12,534 nucleotides of DNA from Euperipatoides rowelli (GCA_003024985.2 PXIH01S0011963.1), one strand, 5' to 3'. Positions 1 through 8,921 are shown, numbered from the stretch's first letter. Notes: generated by a model not told the origin, from the sequence alone. Numbers and translations: made by a program.

Positions 1-970
1 TTTTTTTTTTTTTTCTAGAGGATATTTTTTTTTTAGTAAAAATCTTTGAACATCAAGAATAAAAAAAATCTGTTACATTTGACCTTTAAGCTTAAAGTCT
101 TTTATTTCATTTTGAACCCAACATAAAAAATTATCATTTTTAAAAACATATTTATTAAAAAAAAAAACATGATGAATAATAATCACTTTTTAAGTATAAT
201 ATATTTTATTTACCACAGAAATTTATTCTGTTCTATCATACAACAAGACCTCGTCTAGAAATAGAACCCTCTGTAGCATCCATCTCATTCGAGTCCCTCT
301 AAAGTCCAGAACTAACATGAAAAGGTCCAAAATTTATAAAGACATCAAGAGACAAAAAAAAGATATATTTTTTTAAAATTTGTTCATAAAATATTTTTTT
401 TTTTTCATTTTGCTATATCACAGATAACCACATTATATTACCATGCGTCACTAAATAGACTACAGATAAGAAAAAGATAATTGTGGCTATAAATCCATAT
501 GTACACTCTGTATGGGAATAGGGCAGGGCACTCTGATTGGAAGAGGATGGGGCATAAGCAGTAATTTATAAAGCCTATCTACAGATGTTTTTTTTTTATT
601 TTCCAATTTGGACTTGGAAATAGGAAATAAAAATTTTAAAAATCAGGAAAAAGAAGGGGTATGATAAATCCATAATCAATGCTGATGTAATTGAATGTAC
701 TTATTATGTAAACAATCCAGATGATATGCTTAATAAAAGCATCACACCCACCCAAAAAAATGATAATGAATTTGTAATAACATTAAAGGTAGATAGATTA
801 AGTGATACAGCCATCCTTGGGATAAGACATCACTTTTTTTTCAACGCTTCCTTGTGCACGGAAGTCATGTCTCTCTCTCTTCTCATGCATAGCTTGGAGC
901 TTCATCCCCATCATGCAATGGGTTAACTTGATCCTTGGGTTTAGTGTCCGTTCGCAAGTTTTTTTTTCTT
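1..970 (-). other. cic: capicua 3' UTR and downstream sequence, cleavage site unresolved
   Basis: This follows the stop codon on the minus strand and is AT-rich. Candidate AATAAA hexamers on the minus strand (TTTATT on plus) lie at 595-600, 205-210, 151-156 and 101-106. Several are embedded in T/A tracts, so none can be chosen without transcript data. No other gene is visible; the 66-residue open frame at 726-926 on the plus strand resembles nothing and lies in the UTR. Confidence 0.6.
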
Positions 971-1302
971 TCAGGTGTTGGTCTGTGCCTGTGTATGCAT
1001 TTCACAACTTTGTTTCAACATCTGATCATTAGAATTAAGATCAAGGCGGCTTTGAGGCGATTGATGGTGAGTAGTTGCTGTTGAGACGGTTGGCGATTGG
1101 AGTCCTGTTGGTGTGGGTGGCGCTGACATCGACTGATTTGATGAAGCAATAGCAGACGGGCTGCTCACACCAAAATTTGCCGCCGCCACAGCACTATTCT
1201 GTGCCATCATTTTTTGACGTACTTCTCGGATCTTCAGTTGCAGACATAACTTGCTTGGAAAAATGTCCTGATAGCGACTTTGGAAAGCAGATGTGGCTTG
1301 AG
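971..1302 (-). CDS. cic: capicua terminal coding exon: second half of C1 domain, disordered tail, stop
   Basis: Last coding exon of the HMG-box repressor capicua. On the minus strand it follows a TATTACAG acceptor and finishes the Ala codon begun in the upstream exon. It encodes 109 further residues and stops at TGA (973-971). Residues 1-31 are the C-terminal half of the C1 domain, with [10 protein letters not shown] followed by [12 protein letters not shown], nearly identical to vertebrate CIC. C1 is known to act with the HMG box in DNA binding, and the two arginines of IREVR match the human positions recurrently mutated in oligodendroglioma. The remaining ~79 residues are low-complexity Ser/Thr/Pro/Gln/Asn with SP and TP dipeptides (SSPS, PPTPT, QSPT, QSPQ), plausible proline-directed kinase sites; this tail matches nothing I recognise. 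An isolated reading from the internal Met at 1210 would miss the domain. The assignment is very secure; the exact tail depends on this stop being used in mRNA. Confidence 0.95.
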
Positions 1303-2930
1303 CTGTAATATAAAAATCAAGAATTAATGAAAGAATTTAGTGAAAATCATTTAATTTTGAAATTAAATTGAAACATACAAGCACAGTTACACTTAAAAAC
1401 AAATCTTTAAAAAAAAAATGATAGGCTATTCCAGACCAAAAAATTAGAAGCATGACTTTTGAAATAATGACCAGCGATTTTTGGTTAGGAGTAATTGGAC
1501 CTACCAACTTTTAGAAAGTATTACCAGCAAAACATTTCCAGAAATCAGGAAAAAGGAGAGGGGTGGGGAGTAGAGGAATTATTCATTCATTTTTATAACA
1601 ATAAACCATTAAGCTTGTCAAAATTTAATTAGTCTATATTATTGAATCACCTCAGTATTCTTGCCAAGCAATCTCGAAAATCCAATTATGGAGTAACTGT
1701 ATCACACTAACCAGAATGGGAAGGGGGATCTGTCTATTTGCAAGAGATAGATGTCTTGGCCGGCAGGAGAGGAGGTCTCTCAGGTCACCAGCCCACAAAA
1801 CCCTCATGGGATTAGAGGAAAAGATCTTTGACTGTGGTAACCAGGGTGAAGAAAGAGGAAAAGTGAGAAAATGGGTAGCGGGAATGTCAGGAACAGCAAA
1901 TACATCATGATCTTTAAAAGTCTTGTTATAATCATTCTTCTTCGAAATTATCTTAATGTATTTGTGTGGGTTCTTTTTAAGTAAAGTGTCGCAAGCATAT
2001 GCAAAACATACAGTAATAATTAATTTAACTTACATAATTGTTTGTTTGTTCATCCACGTGGAGCGTGTTAGCAATATTGATTGCTGTTTACAAATGGAGA
2101 TGATCAATCTGCTAATCATGACTCTAATTATTACAATATAGAAGACCAGTGAGCAAAATAATCATTGATAACCAGTCAGTTTAAACTCCATGGGATGAAC
2201 AACACAAATAACATACTACAGGGCTTTCATCATGCCGTAAAAGTTGGCAGTTATGCATCAGTGATGTTCTGAAATTTTGATTTGGCACTAAAAATAAAAA
2301 TTGCCAAAATATTGCAGTCTGAAAAAAAAATTGTAAATTTTATTCCTTTGTTAGAATACAATTGGAGAATATATTGTGGGAAGCAGGTACGGGACGTGGG
2401 AGGGGATTTTTGGGTAAGCCATCTGTAATATATGTCTATACAATTACCCTCTCCCCCCCCCCCCCCAAGATAAAAAAAAGCTTATCAAAATATGTCTCAA
2501 ATAAACTTTATTAGTAAGAGACTAATCTTAAAAGTTCTCTAGAACCACTCACGAAGACAATTTCATCGTATGCCTATGCCTGTGACTAATTATAAATAAT
2601 TTAGTGGTATTCTGGGCTGGTGTTTGGATAATTGCTACTGTCTAGTGATCATTACATGATTGCAATTCAATTTAAAGGTTGCTTTTTTTTTTCTAAGAGG
2701 CAGATTGTGAATGGGGGCATAATAGTGGAGTATGGAGTTCAATGAACCATGGTGATTTAGGTTCCCAATAGATAGGAAAAAGATTGACATAGTATTTATG
2801 GTCAACTGGTGTAGGTCAAAGGTCACTAGTGCTGGTATCAAAAGCATGCTATCCAGATTTAAAGATTACAAAAAAACACACAAAAATAAAATACCTAATC
2901 ATTTTTCAAAACTAATTGCTAAAACAATGA
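1303..2930. other. intronic stretch, no recognisable gene
   Basis: AT-rich intron DNA. The only unusual parts are a GC-richer island at about 1716-1910, with a 64-residue plus-strand open frame that matches no family I know, and a run of 14 C at 2453-2466. A capicua-type octamer, TGAATGAA on the minus strand, sits at 1582-1589. No inverted-repeat termini or exons were found. Confidence 0.6.
2453..2466. repeat. poly-C tract, 14 bases
   Basis: Uninterrupted run of 14 C following CTCT, in AT-rich surroundings. It is a mononucleotide microsatellite, likely length-polymorphic. Shorter C runs occur at about 4801-4811 and inside the tandem repeat at 4879-5464. Confidence 0.9.
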
Positions 2931-2933
2931 CTA

Positions 2934-2981
2934 TTTTTTTTTAAAAAAAAAATGTATTAATTTTTTTTAAAAAAAAAAAAG
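2934..2981. repeat. two adjacent T(n)A(n) tracts
   Basis: Two consecutive blocks of about eight to nine T followed directly by ten or more A, separated by the short spacer TGTATTAA. Such tracts are self-complementary and intrinsically stiff. A third example is at about 7136-7154. They are probably simple low-complexity sequence; no element termini were seen around them. Confidence 0.7.
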
Positions 2982-3094
2982 ATACTTAAAGCTAAGAGCA
3001 AGAGTTAATTCATAAGCCATCACTCACTGCAAATAACATTTCAAAAAAATTTCACATGATGGCACTAAATATTCTCAAGCTGGTATGCAAATAA

Positions 3095-3122
3095 CAGGGT
3101 TCGAAATTAGAAATACTGGCAA
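3095..3122 (+). repeat. partial copy of the CAGGGTTC repeat family
   Basis: CAGGGTTCGAAATTAGAAA followed by TACTGG matches the left end of the element at 5804-5920, apart from two substitutions and a small gap. It looks like a solitary left end; no matching right end (CTAATTTCGA type) was found downstream, so it is a truncated copy or chance survivor of the same family. Confidence 0.5.
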
Positions 3123-3380
3123 CAAGTTACGTCTAATTGGGAGTAACCTTTTTTTTTTTCAATTATTGGTATATTGGCTATTTATTTTTAATTTAGCTTC
3201 ATTAAAATCAAAATATTGAAATTCAAATTTGTTACAAATTCCAAATTTTTACATTATATTTTTGGCCAATATTATTAAATGATCAGGTAAAATCACTATA
3301 TCAAACATCCTTAAATGCTTAAAATTAGGGTCAAATTTACAGTGGAGGTATTCAGATCCCTTTGCTAAATGTGATGGCAT

Positions 3381-3417
3381 GAGGGAGAATGATGAATATT
3401 ACAGTATAATCTCCCTC
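3381..3417. repeat. short hairpin with 8-bp stem
   Basis: GAGGGAGA at 3381-3388 pairs with TCTCCCTC at 3410-3417 around a 21-base loop. The right arm also starts an 11-bp inverted repeat with 3651-3661, so it may be one end of the small element described next. Confidence 0.6.
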
Positions 3418-3661
3418 AACACTTCCCTTTCAGTTTGATTATTTACATATACCCTTTCTCCCAAATTAAATTTTTTTTTTACGTAAATAAAAAATTAAAT
3501 TTTATTATTTGAAAGATAAATAATTTTATTACTTAGATGATAATGATATATACTTATAACGAATGAATTAGGGACTACCAATTCAACCTCTATACAGAAG
3601 ACGACAAAAGGATTTCTTTTAAATAAAACCATTTATATTTACAGCATATGGAGGGAGATTA
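3407..3661. mobile_element. possible small MITE with 11-bp inverted ends
   Basis: TAATCTCCCTC at 3407-3417 and its exact reverse complement GAGGGAGATTA at 3651-3661 enclose 255 bp of AT-rich non-coding sequence. The ends are inverted like DNA-transposon termini, but no clear target-site duplication is visible and the repeat is short. This is a weak call: it could be chance or a decayed element. Confidence 0.3.
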
Positions 3662-3691
3662 AAACTAAAAGGCTACATTTGTTATTTTCCG

Positions 3692-3793
3692 CTGTCCGGC
3701 GTACACTGGAATTCGGACATTACTCCTTGGGTCGTTCACTCCGACCCAACAACACCAACAGGTCTTGCAGGAAATTCTCGTTGGACCGGACAG
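3692..3793. repeat. GC-rich island with nested inverted repeats
   Basis: CTGTCCGG (3692-3699) and CCGGACAG (3786-3793) are exact reverse complements framing 102 bp. Inside is a second perfect hairpin: TTGGGTCG (3727-3734), a 7-base loop, CGACCCAA (3742-3749). The segment is clearly GC-richer than the surrounding intron. The inner hairpin superficially resembles a tRNA T-arm, but the rest does not fold as a tRNA. It may be a relic MITE, a structured RNA or a conserved non-coding element. Confidence 0.45.
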
Positions 3794-3895
3794 AATGAAC
3801 CTCAGAGAATGAAAAGTAAGCTAACTAGGATTACAAATAAATACTGTATTTCGTATACATATTTAAATGAGCCAGATGAATAAATTTGCCTCGAT

Positions 3896-3988
3896 TCATG
3901 CATTCGAGAGCGCGTGATCTGGTCACGCAGTATTTACATAAACGTGGCTAATTAAGCCATGTTGCCATGACTTCGACCACCGTTTATA
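3896..3988. repeat. cluster of short stem-loops
   Basis: Three small inverted repeats occur together: GCGTGA/TCACGC around a 5-base loop (about 3912-3928), TGGCT/AGCCA around AATTA (about 3945-3959), and CTTCGA/TCGAAG (about 3971-3994). Composition is less AT-rich than the flanks. Each alone could be chance; the clustering continues the structured character of the preceding island. Confidence 0.35.
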
Positions 3989-4325
3989 TCGAAGCCACAA
4001 CAAAAATATGTAAACAAAGATCGATCGACTATCGAGTACACAAACCAATGTAACAAATTACAGTATATAAATATAGCATCGTCACAATATAATCACACTA
4101 TTTAATTTTTACATAATTAATGGCTAGCCCAGTAATATTTAAAAAATAATAAATAGCTAGCACAGTGGTTCCCAAACATTTTGGAGCCAGAACTCTCTAA
4201 TTGTTAAAATGACCCAACAGTAACCCCCACAACACTATTTTTTCCAACGATAGGGGGGAGGGGGTTAAAAAATATATATAAATAATATATTTTTTATAAT
4301 TTCCTCTATCACCCACTCCTTAAGC

Positions 4326-4478
4326 TTCTCATTAAAAAAAAATAAGCTACTACTGTAAATTAAATAGGACAAATTAGGCTATTAGTTAAATTTAAAAAAA
4401 CCACTAGAAGCTTTATTAAATTTGACTAATAATTTGTGCTATTTAATTTACAGTAGTGAATTATTTTACGAATGAGAA
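4326..4478. repeat. long imperfect fold-back (palindrome)
   Basis: A perfect 19-bp inverted repeat, 4349-4367 against 4439-4457, is extended outward by TTCTCATT (4326-4333) against AATGAGAA (4471-4478), and inward by ACAAATTA and AAATTT blocks with small gaps. A transcript through it would form a hairpin of about 150 nt. It lies inside the hAT-like element. Confidence 0.8.
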
Positions 4479-4692
4479 TATTGAACTTGTTTGTTTTTCT
4501 TTGTAATTCACCATTCAACTGATTAAAAAACAAAAGACAGCAAATAGTAATATAGCATGCAAAGATTGAAAATGATTCCAGGTTGCCACTTGTCAGGCAG
4601 CTAAAATATCAAATAATTTTCAGCTAATTATCATCTTGGGACAAAACAACATAATTGGAAAAATTATAAATTCTTTTCATATTAACTAGTCG

Positions 4693-4741
4693 AATTAGGA
4701 CGTAAATTTATTTTGTATAATTAGGACGTAAATTTATTTTG
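4693..4741 (+). repeat. 23-bp direct duplication
   Basis: A 23-bp unit beginning AATTAGGACGTAAATTTATT occurs at 4693-4715 and again, identically, at 4719-4741, separated by TAT. This is a recent-looking local duplication inside the hAT-like element. Confidence 0.85.
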
Positions 4742-4878
4742 GGGTCCCAGAATTTTGTGTCATGTTTGAAACTATGGTAAACACTCCCATGTTATTTGCT
4801 CCCCCCCCCCCATATCCCCCTAAAAAATGGGTAAGTCTATTGTCATTGTCTAAAATGACGGAATTCAATTGGGGCCCG

Positions 4879-5464
4879 CTAGCACCCCCATGTGATTCTA
4901 GACCTCTAGTGAACACAAATTTCAAATTTGAACTTAATCGTAGCATTTAAAAAAAAAATTAGATTTTTTTTGGCCCCTCCTAGCACCCCCATGTGACCAC
5001 CTCTGACCTTGACCTTTTATATACATATTCTAGACGTCTAGTGTAACACAAATTTCAAATTTTAACTTAATTGAAGCATTTAAAAAAATTTAGACCCCCC
5101 CTAGCACCCCCATGTGACCATCTCTGACCTTGACCTTTTATATACATATTCTAAACGTCTAGTGTAACACAAATTTCAAATTTGAACTTAATCATAGCAT
5201 TTTAAAAAAATTTAGATTTTTTTGGCCCCCCCCTAGCACCCCCATGTGACCACCTCTTACCTTGACCTTTTATATACATATTCTAAACGTCTAGTGTAAC
5301 ACAAATTTCAAATTTGAACTTAATCGTAGCATTTTAAAAAAATTTAGATTTTTTTGGCCCCCCCCTAGCACCCCCATGTGACCACCTCTGACCTTGACCT
5401 TTTATATACAGTACATATTCTAGACGTCTAGTGTAACACAAATTTGCAAATTCAACTTAATTGG
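4879..5464 (+). repeat. five-copy tandem array, unit about 132 bp
   Basis: Units begin at CTAGCACCCCCATGTGA: 4879 (shortened by an internal deletion of about 30 bp), 4980, 5101, 5233 and 5365 (partial, ending near 5464). The full unit contains, in order, the CTAGCACCCCC head, CCACCTCTGACCTTGACC, a TATATACATATTC segment, a CTAGACGTCTAG palindrome (intact at 5030-5041 and 5420-5431), an AAATTTCAAATTTG block and a T/A-plus-C-run tail. High similarity between copies implies recent expansion. A short GACA repeat (about 5507-5520) follows. Confidence 0.92.
5004..5400 (-). promoter_or_regulatory. repeated nuclear-receptor-type motifs (AGGTCAAGGTCA)
   Basis: Within the tandem units, TGACCTTGACCT occurs at 5004-5015, 5125-5136 and 5389-5400, with a one-base variant at 5257-5268. 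On the minus strand this is AGGTCAAGGTCA: two half-sites with no gap, which contains TCAAGGTCA, the extended site known for ERR and NR5A/FTZ-F1 receptors. The match is seen in sequence; any binding or effect on the surrounding gene is inference. Confidence 0.35.
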
Positions 5465-5803
5465 ACAAACCATTGGGGAGAAAATTCAATTTAAAGAATT
5501 CGGAATGACAGACAGACAGAGAAAATTTGTTTTTTTTAATATAATTAACAAAAAATCTAACTGCTTCAATTTTATAATATGATTACTAATGGTATCTTTA
5601 AACTTCAAAGGAATAATTCTAAAATATATCCGTATTTTGTTTCTTGGCCAAGCTTGCGATCCCCATCATGACCCCACAGATTAGGAAACACTGCACTAAC
5701 ACATTAAAAACATATTATTAGGCCATCCAATAATGATGTAAAAATGAAAGTGTTTTTTTTAGATACCTTCATCATGTAAAAAATAAAAAATATTTATCTT
5801 TTT

Positions 5804-5920
5804 CAGGGTTCAAAAATAGAAATTTTATACTGGGTTCAAATATTTTCTTTCATTCACGAGTGACTGGGAGGAATTTTTGTCTTACTGAGAGCAATTCCTC
5901 CAACCTAATTTCGAGCCCGG
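5804..5920. mobile_element. small inverted-repeat element, 117 bp
   Basis: The left end CAGGGTTCAAAAATAG and the reverse complement of the right end, CCGGGCTCGAAATTAG, agree at 12 of 16 positions. A perfect internal inverted repeat, GGAGGAATT (5867-5875) with AATTCCTCC (5893-5901), lies near the right side. The left end is shared with 3095-3122, so this is a repeat family. Class unknown. Confidence 0.45.
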
Positions 5921-5968
5921 ATTAATGTATATGATTTAGTTCAATATTTTTTTTTTTTTCTTTTTTAA

Positions 5969-6288
5969 CCCTTTCCACTCCAATGGCGATTGAGAATCGC
6001 CATTTTTAATTTAGTAGTTGCACTCCAAAGTCGATTCTAAATCCCCATTTTCATTTCCTTGTTTTTCATAATCAATAATTATTATTATATTCAAATATGC
6101 TTCAATTACTATTTTTTTTTAGCTTAAAAGACTCAAAATATACTTGTCTTTAATTATCCCAAGAGAGTTTTTAAAAAAATAAATTAAAAGAATACTAAAT
6201 CTTAATTAAAAAAAAAAAAAATCGATTTTTCAAATTTNTTCTGGAGTGGTAGAAACCAAATTCTCTAAAATCATTGGAGTGGAAAGGG
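5969..6288. mobile_element. piggyBac-like MITE, 320 bp, TTAA-flanked
   Basis: Terminal inverted repeats of 17 perfect bases, CCCTTTCCACTCCAATG, are flanked on both sides by TTAA (5965-5968 and 6289-6292), the canonical piggyBac target duplication. Just inside the left end is a perfect hairpin, GGCGATT-GAG-AATCGCC. A degenerate second copy of the left subterminal block (CACTCCAA..CGATT..AATC) follows at about 6021. The centre is AT-rich with an ambiguous base at 6238. No transposase reading frame, so it must be mobilised in trans. Confidence 0.88.
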
Positions 6289-6292
6289 TTAA

Positions 6293-7441
6293 ATTCCCTA
6301 TTAATTTTTATAGCAATGCTAGATATACAGTATTATATTTTTTAAATTAAAATTTTCTTTGTCATTTATGATTTCACACATGATTCAAAGAACTCCTATT
6401 ACTGGCTGGCTGTTTTATAAAATATAATCTCCTGCTCAGGATAAGTTAATATTGTTTTTAAATTTTATGTAATCTTTTTTTTTTTAAAAAGTAAAATAAA
6501 ATGTTAAATTTAATAAGGTAAGAACACACTGGAGATTAAATCTCTGAGAATTAAATCTTACATGGTACCAAGTCAGAAAATTCGAATTTTCTAAAGTCAA
6601 CTTTAAAAAAAAAAAAAAAAAAAGAAAGAAGCCATTTATGGACATAAAAGAGAGAATTATTATTAATTTTTTTGCAGATTACTTTTAATGTTACAATTAC
6701 ACACTAGGGGAAGGTTTGCATATACAGTATGTACTGTAGTTCTATTTCAATGGCACATAATAGCTATAGATTATAATGATTAGCTTAAAGGTGCCATGAA
6801 CTGTATTTGGAAAAAAAGGGTCCACTTGTTAAAAAAAAAAAAAAATGTAATTAATAAATAAAATTGTCTTAGTCCAAAATTTAACTTTACACAACAGCAC
6901 TTGGAATTCTTGGCCGCATATGTTAATTTTCTTGGAGCAAAAACGGACAATCGGCATCCCGTCAAGCATTCGTATTTAAAAGTGATACATAAAATGAATC
7001 CTAAAATATCAAGACGGTTTGAACAATGGACAAACTGCAATTTTGTTTACCAAAATAAGTCAAAACTTCTTTTTGTTTTTAATTATGACATCTTTCAAAT
7101 TGAACTGAAAATGCTTTGAAATAAATTATCAAATCTTTTTTTTTAAAAAAAAAACGATCAAAAATCAAAATGTATTTCTTTTATAGGAAAGAACAAAAAT
7201 GTAAAATCAAATTTACAAATAGTAAGAAAACAAATTGTAATTTTTAAATGTTGCAATTATAACGATATAAATAATATTTATTATATTAATAATAAATTTT
7301 TTAAACTGTAAGTTATATTTTAAATTCCTTTTGTTGATGTAGGAGGAGAGAGAAAATAATACTGCAAAGTATATAGCTTTAAAACTCTTTGGTTTTATTT
7401 ACAATAAAATAAAATACAGCACAGCATACAATAATAAATAA
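6293..7441. other. intronic stretch, no recognisable gene
   Basis: AT-rich, with an A19-type run near 6605-6624 and a T(n)A(n) tract at about 7136-7154. Overlapping open frames on both strands at 6780-7119 (72-86 residues) resemble no family. The block 6900-7040 is somewhat less AT-rich than its flanks and might be an old repeat fragment, but no termini were found. Confidence 0.55.
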
Positions 7442-7600
7442 ACTAAAACCCCATGGAGGGACGATCTTAAGAAAGCTGGCTTTCGTCAAGTGGGAGATGT
7501 GGCGAGAGTCACTCCCCTAGGCAAAGACAATCGAGTATTACAAAATAAAAGCCTTTATGGCAAAAACGAATCACATATTCAAATTATACAGCATGTATAA
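7442..7600 (+). pseudogene. open, codon-like fragment of unknown origin
   Basis: A 52-codon open stretch between stops, without a start Met, lies in a distinctly GC-richer island. It reads WRDDLKKAGFRQVGDVARV and then PLGKDNRVLQNK. The composition and the WRDDLKKAG string look protein-like, and WRDDL-type strings occur near the ends of some LINE reverse transcriptases, but I cannot place it in a family. It may equally be non-coding repeat DNA. No splice sites linking it to a plus-strand gene were identified. Confidence 0.2.
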
Positions 7601-7867
7601 TTAGCATTAGCTGTGCATTCAGGAAAGTAGAATCGTTTATGACGCGTTTACTAATTAAATTAAGCACACCATAAACTAAACTAAAAACCTTCTAAATGCA
7701 CAAACTAATGTGTACAAATAATATATATACTTTATTCAGCTGCTATTCCCTTTTATTTATTTTTAAGTGTGATATTTGATTTATTAATTGCCATACTTTT
7801 TATATTGTTACCGCTAAGAAAAAAAAACAAGTTTATTAATATTATTCGAACCAACCAAACCTAACAC

Positions 7868-7934
7868 CTCCGAGTGTGCTGATTTAATTATCATCCAACT
7901 TTTCTGGAAGAAGAGCATGCTTTCATACTCGGAG
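7868..7934. repeat. inverted repeat, 8-bp arms
   Basis: CTCCGAGT at 7868-7875 and ACTCGGAG at 7927-7934 are exact reverse complements around a 51-base interior. The arms are GC-richer than the surroundings. It could be a small palindromic repeat or chance. Confidence 0.4.
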
Positions 7935-8405
7935 ACAATTAACAAATGTATCTAAATATATTTCAAGCCTGGAGGATAGTATACCAGTGACATCAAATAT
8001 GTCGGAACAGTGACTTCTTATTAGAAAAAAATAAATAAAATTAATTAAATGACAAACAAATGTCATGTCAATTAATAACATAAATTCCTCTGGATTTTTA
8101 AGACTAATTTTTATTTTTTAGTTTAAGTTGGAGGTTCTCATGGTGGGGCTTAATTATTGGGAAGTTTTTTTTATGTTAATTTAATTATTTAACCCTTTTG
8201 CTTTGATAATCACAATGATCAAATTTGTATAAAAAAAAAAAGTCTAAATTTTCTTGTCTGGGCTAGGACTTTATCTTCAAATTATTTAATTCAACCCAAT
8301 GTACTGTATATATCCCCTATGTTGTATTTTGTTTTCTGTCTATAAACGTAATATTATAATATAATGTGATGAAGTGAGTGATGTAAATTCCATTTTAATA
8401 TATAG

Positions 8406-8428
8406 TATATATATATATATATATATAT
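8406..8428. repeat. TA dinucleotide microsatellite
   Basis: Uninterrupted alternation of T and A for 23 bases. A simple, probably polymorphic repeat. Confidence 0.95.
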
Positions 8429-8871
8429 TGTATTTATGAAAAGTGCAACATATTAACAAATTATGCAATAGCCTATTAAATTTCAACCATCAACATTCTA
8501 CAACTTCTTAAACAGTTGAGAGTCAGAGCCATCTTAAGACTCATTGATAATATGTTTCTGATTCTCAAGCATTCAAGCATTTGTTGAGAACCTGATGTGA
8601 CCAAGTTAAAAGAAGGCTGATAGTGGAATTTAACTGCTTAACAAACTAATTAGTTTGGAAAAATATGTCCAAAAATAAACTAGGCCTATTTGTTAATGTT
8701 AATAATAATAAAAATATCCAATAATACTCAATATACCTTATACTACAATATTAAATTACATTCAATTATATATTATACTGTACATAATTAGATATTATAT
8801 CATAATAATATCAAATATTACTAATAATATTACATTAAATTTAAAAATATTCTAAGATAAACTATTCAAAT

Positions 8872-8921
8872 AACTCGGGATGTTTTTTAGCCCAAAAAAA
8901 TATCCTGAGTTAACTCGGGAT
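8872..8921. repeat. 17-bp-stem hairpin plus duplicated arm
   Basis: AACTCGGGATGTTTTTT (8872-8888) pairs with the AAAAAAATATCCTGAGTT-type arm ending at 8911, with about two mismatches or wobble pairs and a loop around AGCCC. A third block, AACTCGGGAT (8912-8921), repeats the left arm directly. It lies just upstream of the hAT MITE's target duplication. Confidence 0.7.

Larger units (their letters stand above)
4163..5693. mobile_element. non-autonomous hAT-like element carrying internal tandem repeats
   Basis: The left end reads CAGTGGTTCCCAAAC and the right end, reverse-complemented, CAGTGTTTCCTAATC: 12 of 15 bases agree, and both start CAGTG, the usual hAT terminus. The flanking octamers AGCTAGCA and CACTAACA agree at only 5 of 8 positions, so the duplication is decayed or the boundaries are off by a base or two. 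At 1,531 bp it is long for a MITE. The interior has no transposase reading frame but holds a fold-back (4326-4478), a 23-bp direct repeat (4693-4741) and a five-copy ~132 bp tandem array (4879-5464). hAT assignment rests on the termini only. Confidence 0.6.
7601..8871. other. intronic stretch, no recognisable gene
   Basis: Very AT-rich. It contains a 68-bp inverted-repeat structure (7868-7934), a TA microsatellite (8406-8428) and TAATAATA-rich sequence at about 8695-8850. No coding potential or transposon ends were seen. Confidence 0.6.

Noticed and set aside
101-210. AATAAA hexamers as definite polyadenylation signal
   Set aside because: Several equivalent hexamers in AT-rich DNA; none can be singled out, so no terminator feature is claimed.
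726-926. 66-residue plus-strand open frame
   Set aside because: Lies in the presumed 3' UTR of capicua, antisense, with no recognisable domain or codon-like composition.
1716-1910. 64-residue open frame in a GC-richer island
   Set aside because: Basic, low-information translation with no family match; kept only as a note in the intron description.
3678-3757. tRNA-like reading with T-arm-like hairpin and a CCA
   Set aside because: The T-loop base expected to be A is C, the acceptor stem pairs at only about 5 of 7 positions, and no D or anticodon arm can be drawn.
4734-4950. Overlapping 62- and 70-residue frames on both strands
   Set aside because: They arise from the poly-C and tandem-repeat sequence of the hAT-like element; composition is dictated by the repeat.
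4879-5464. Tandem array considered as a CRISPR array
   Set aside because: Repeats are ~132 bp, contiguous and without unique spacers, and the context is an animal intron.
6780-7119. Open frames of 86 and 72 residues on opposite strands
   Set aside because: Mutually overlapping, run through A and T tracts, and match no protein family I know.
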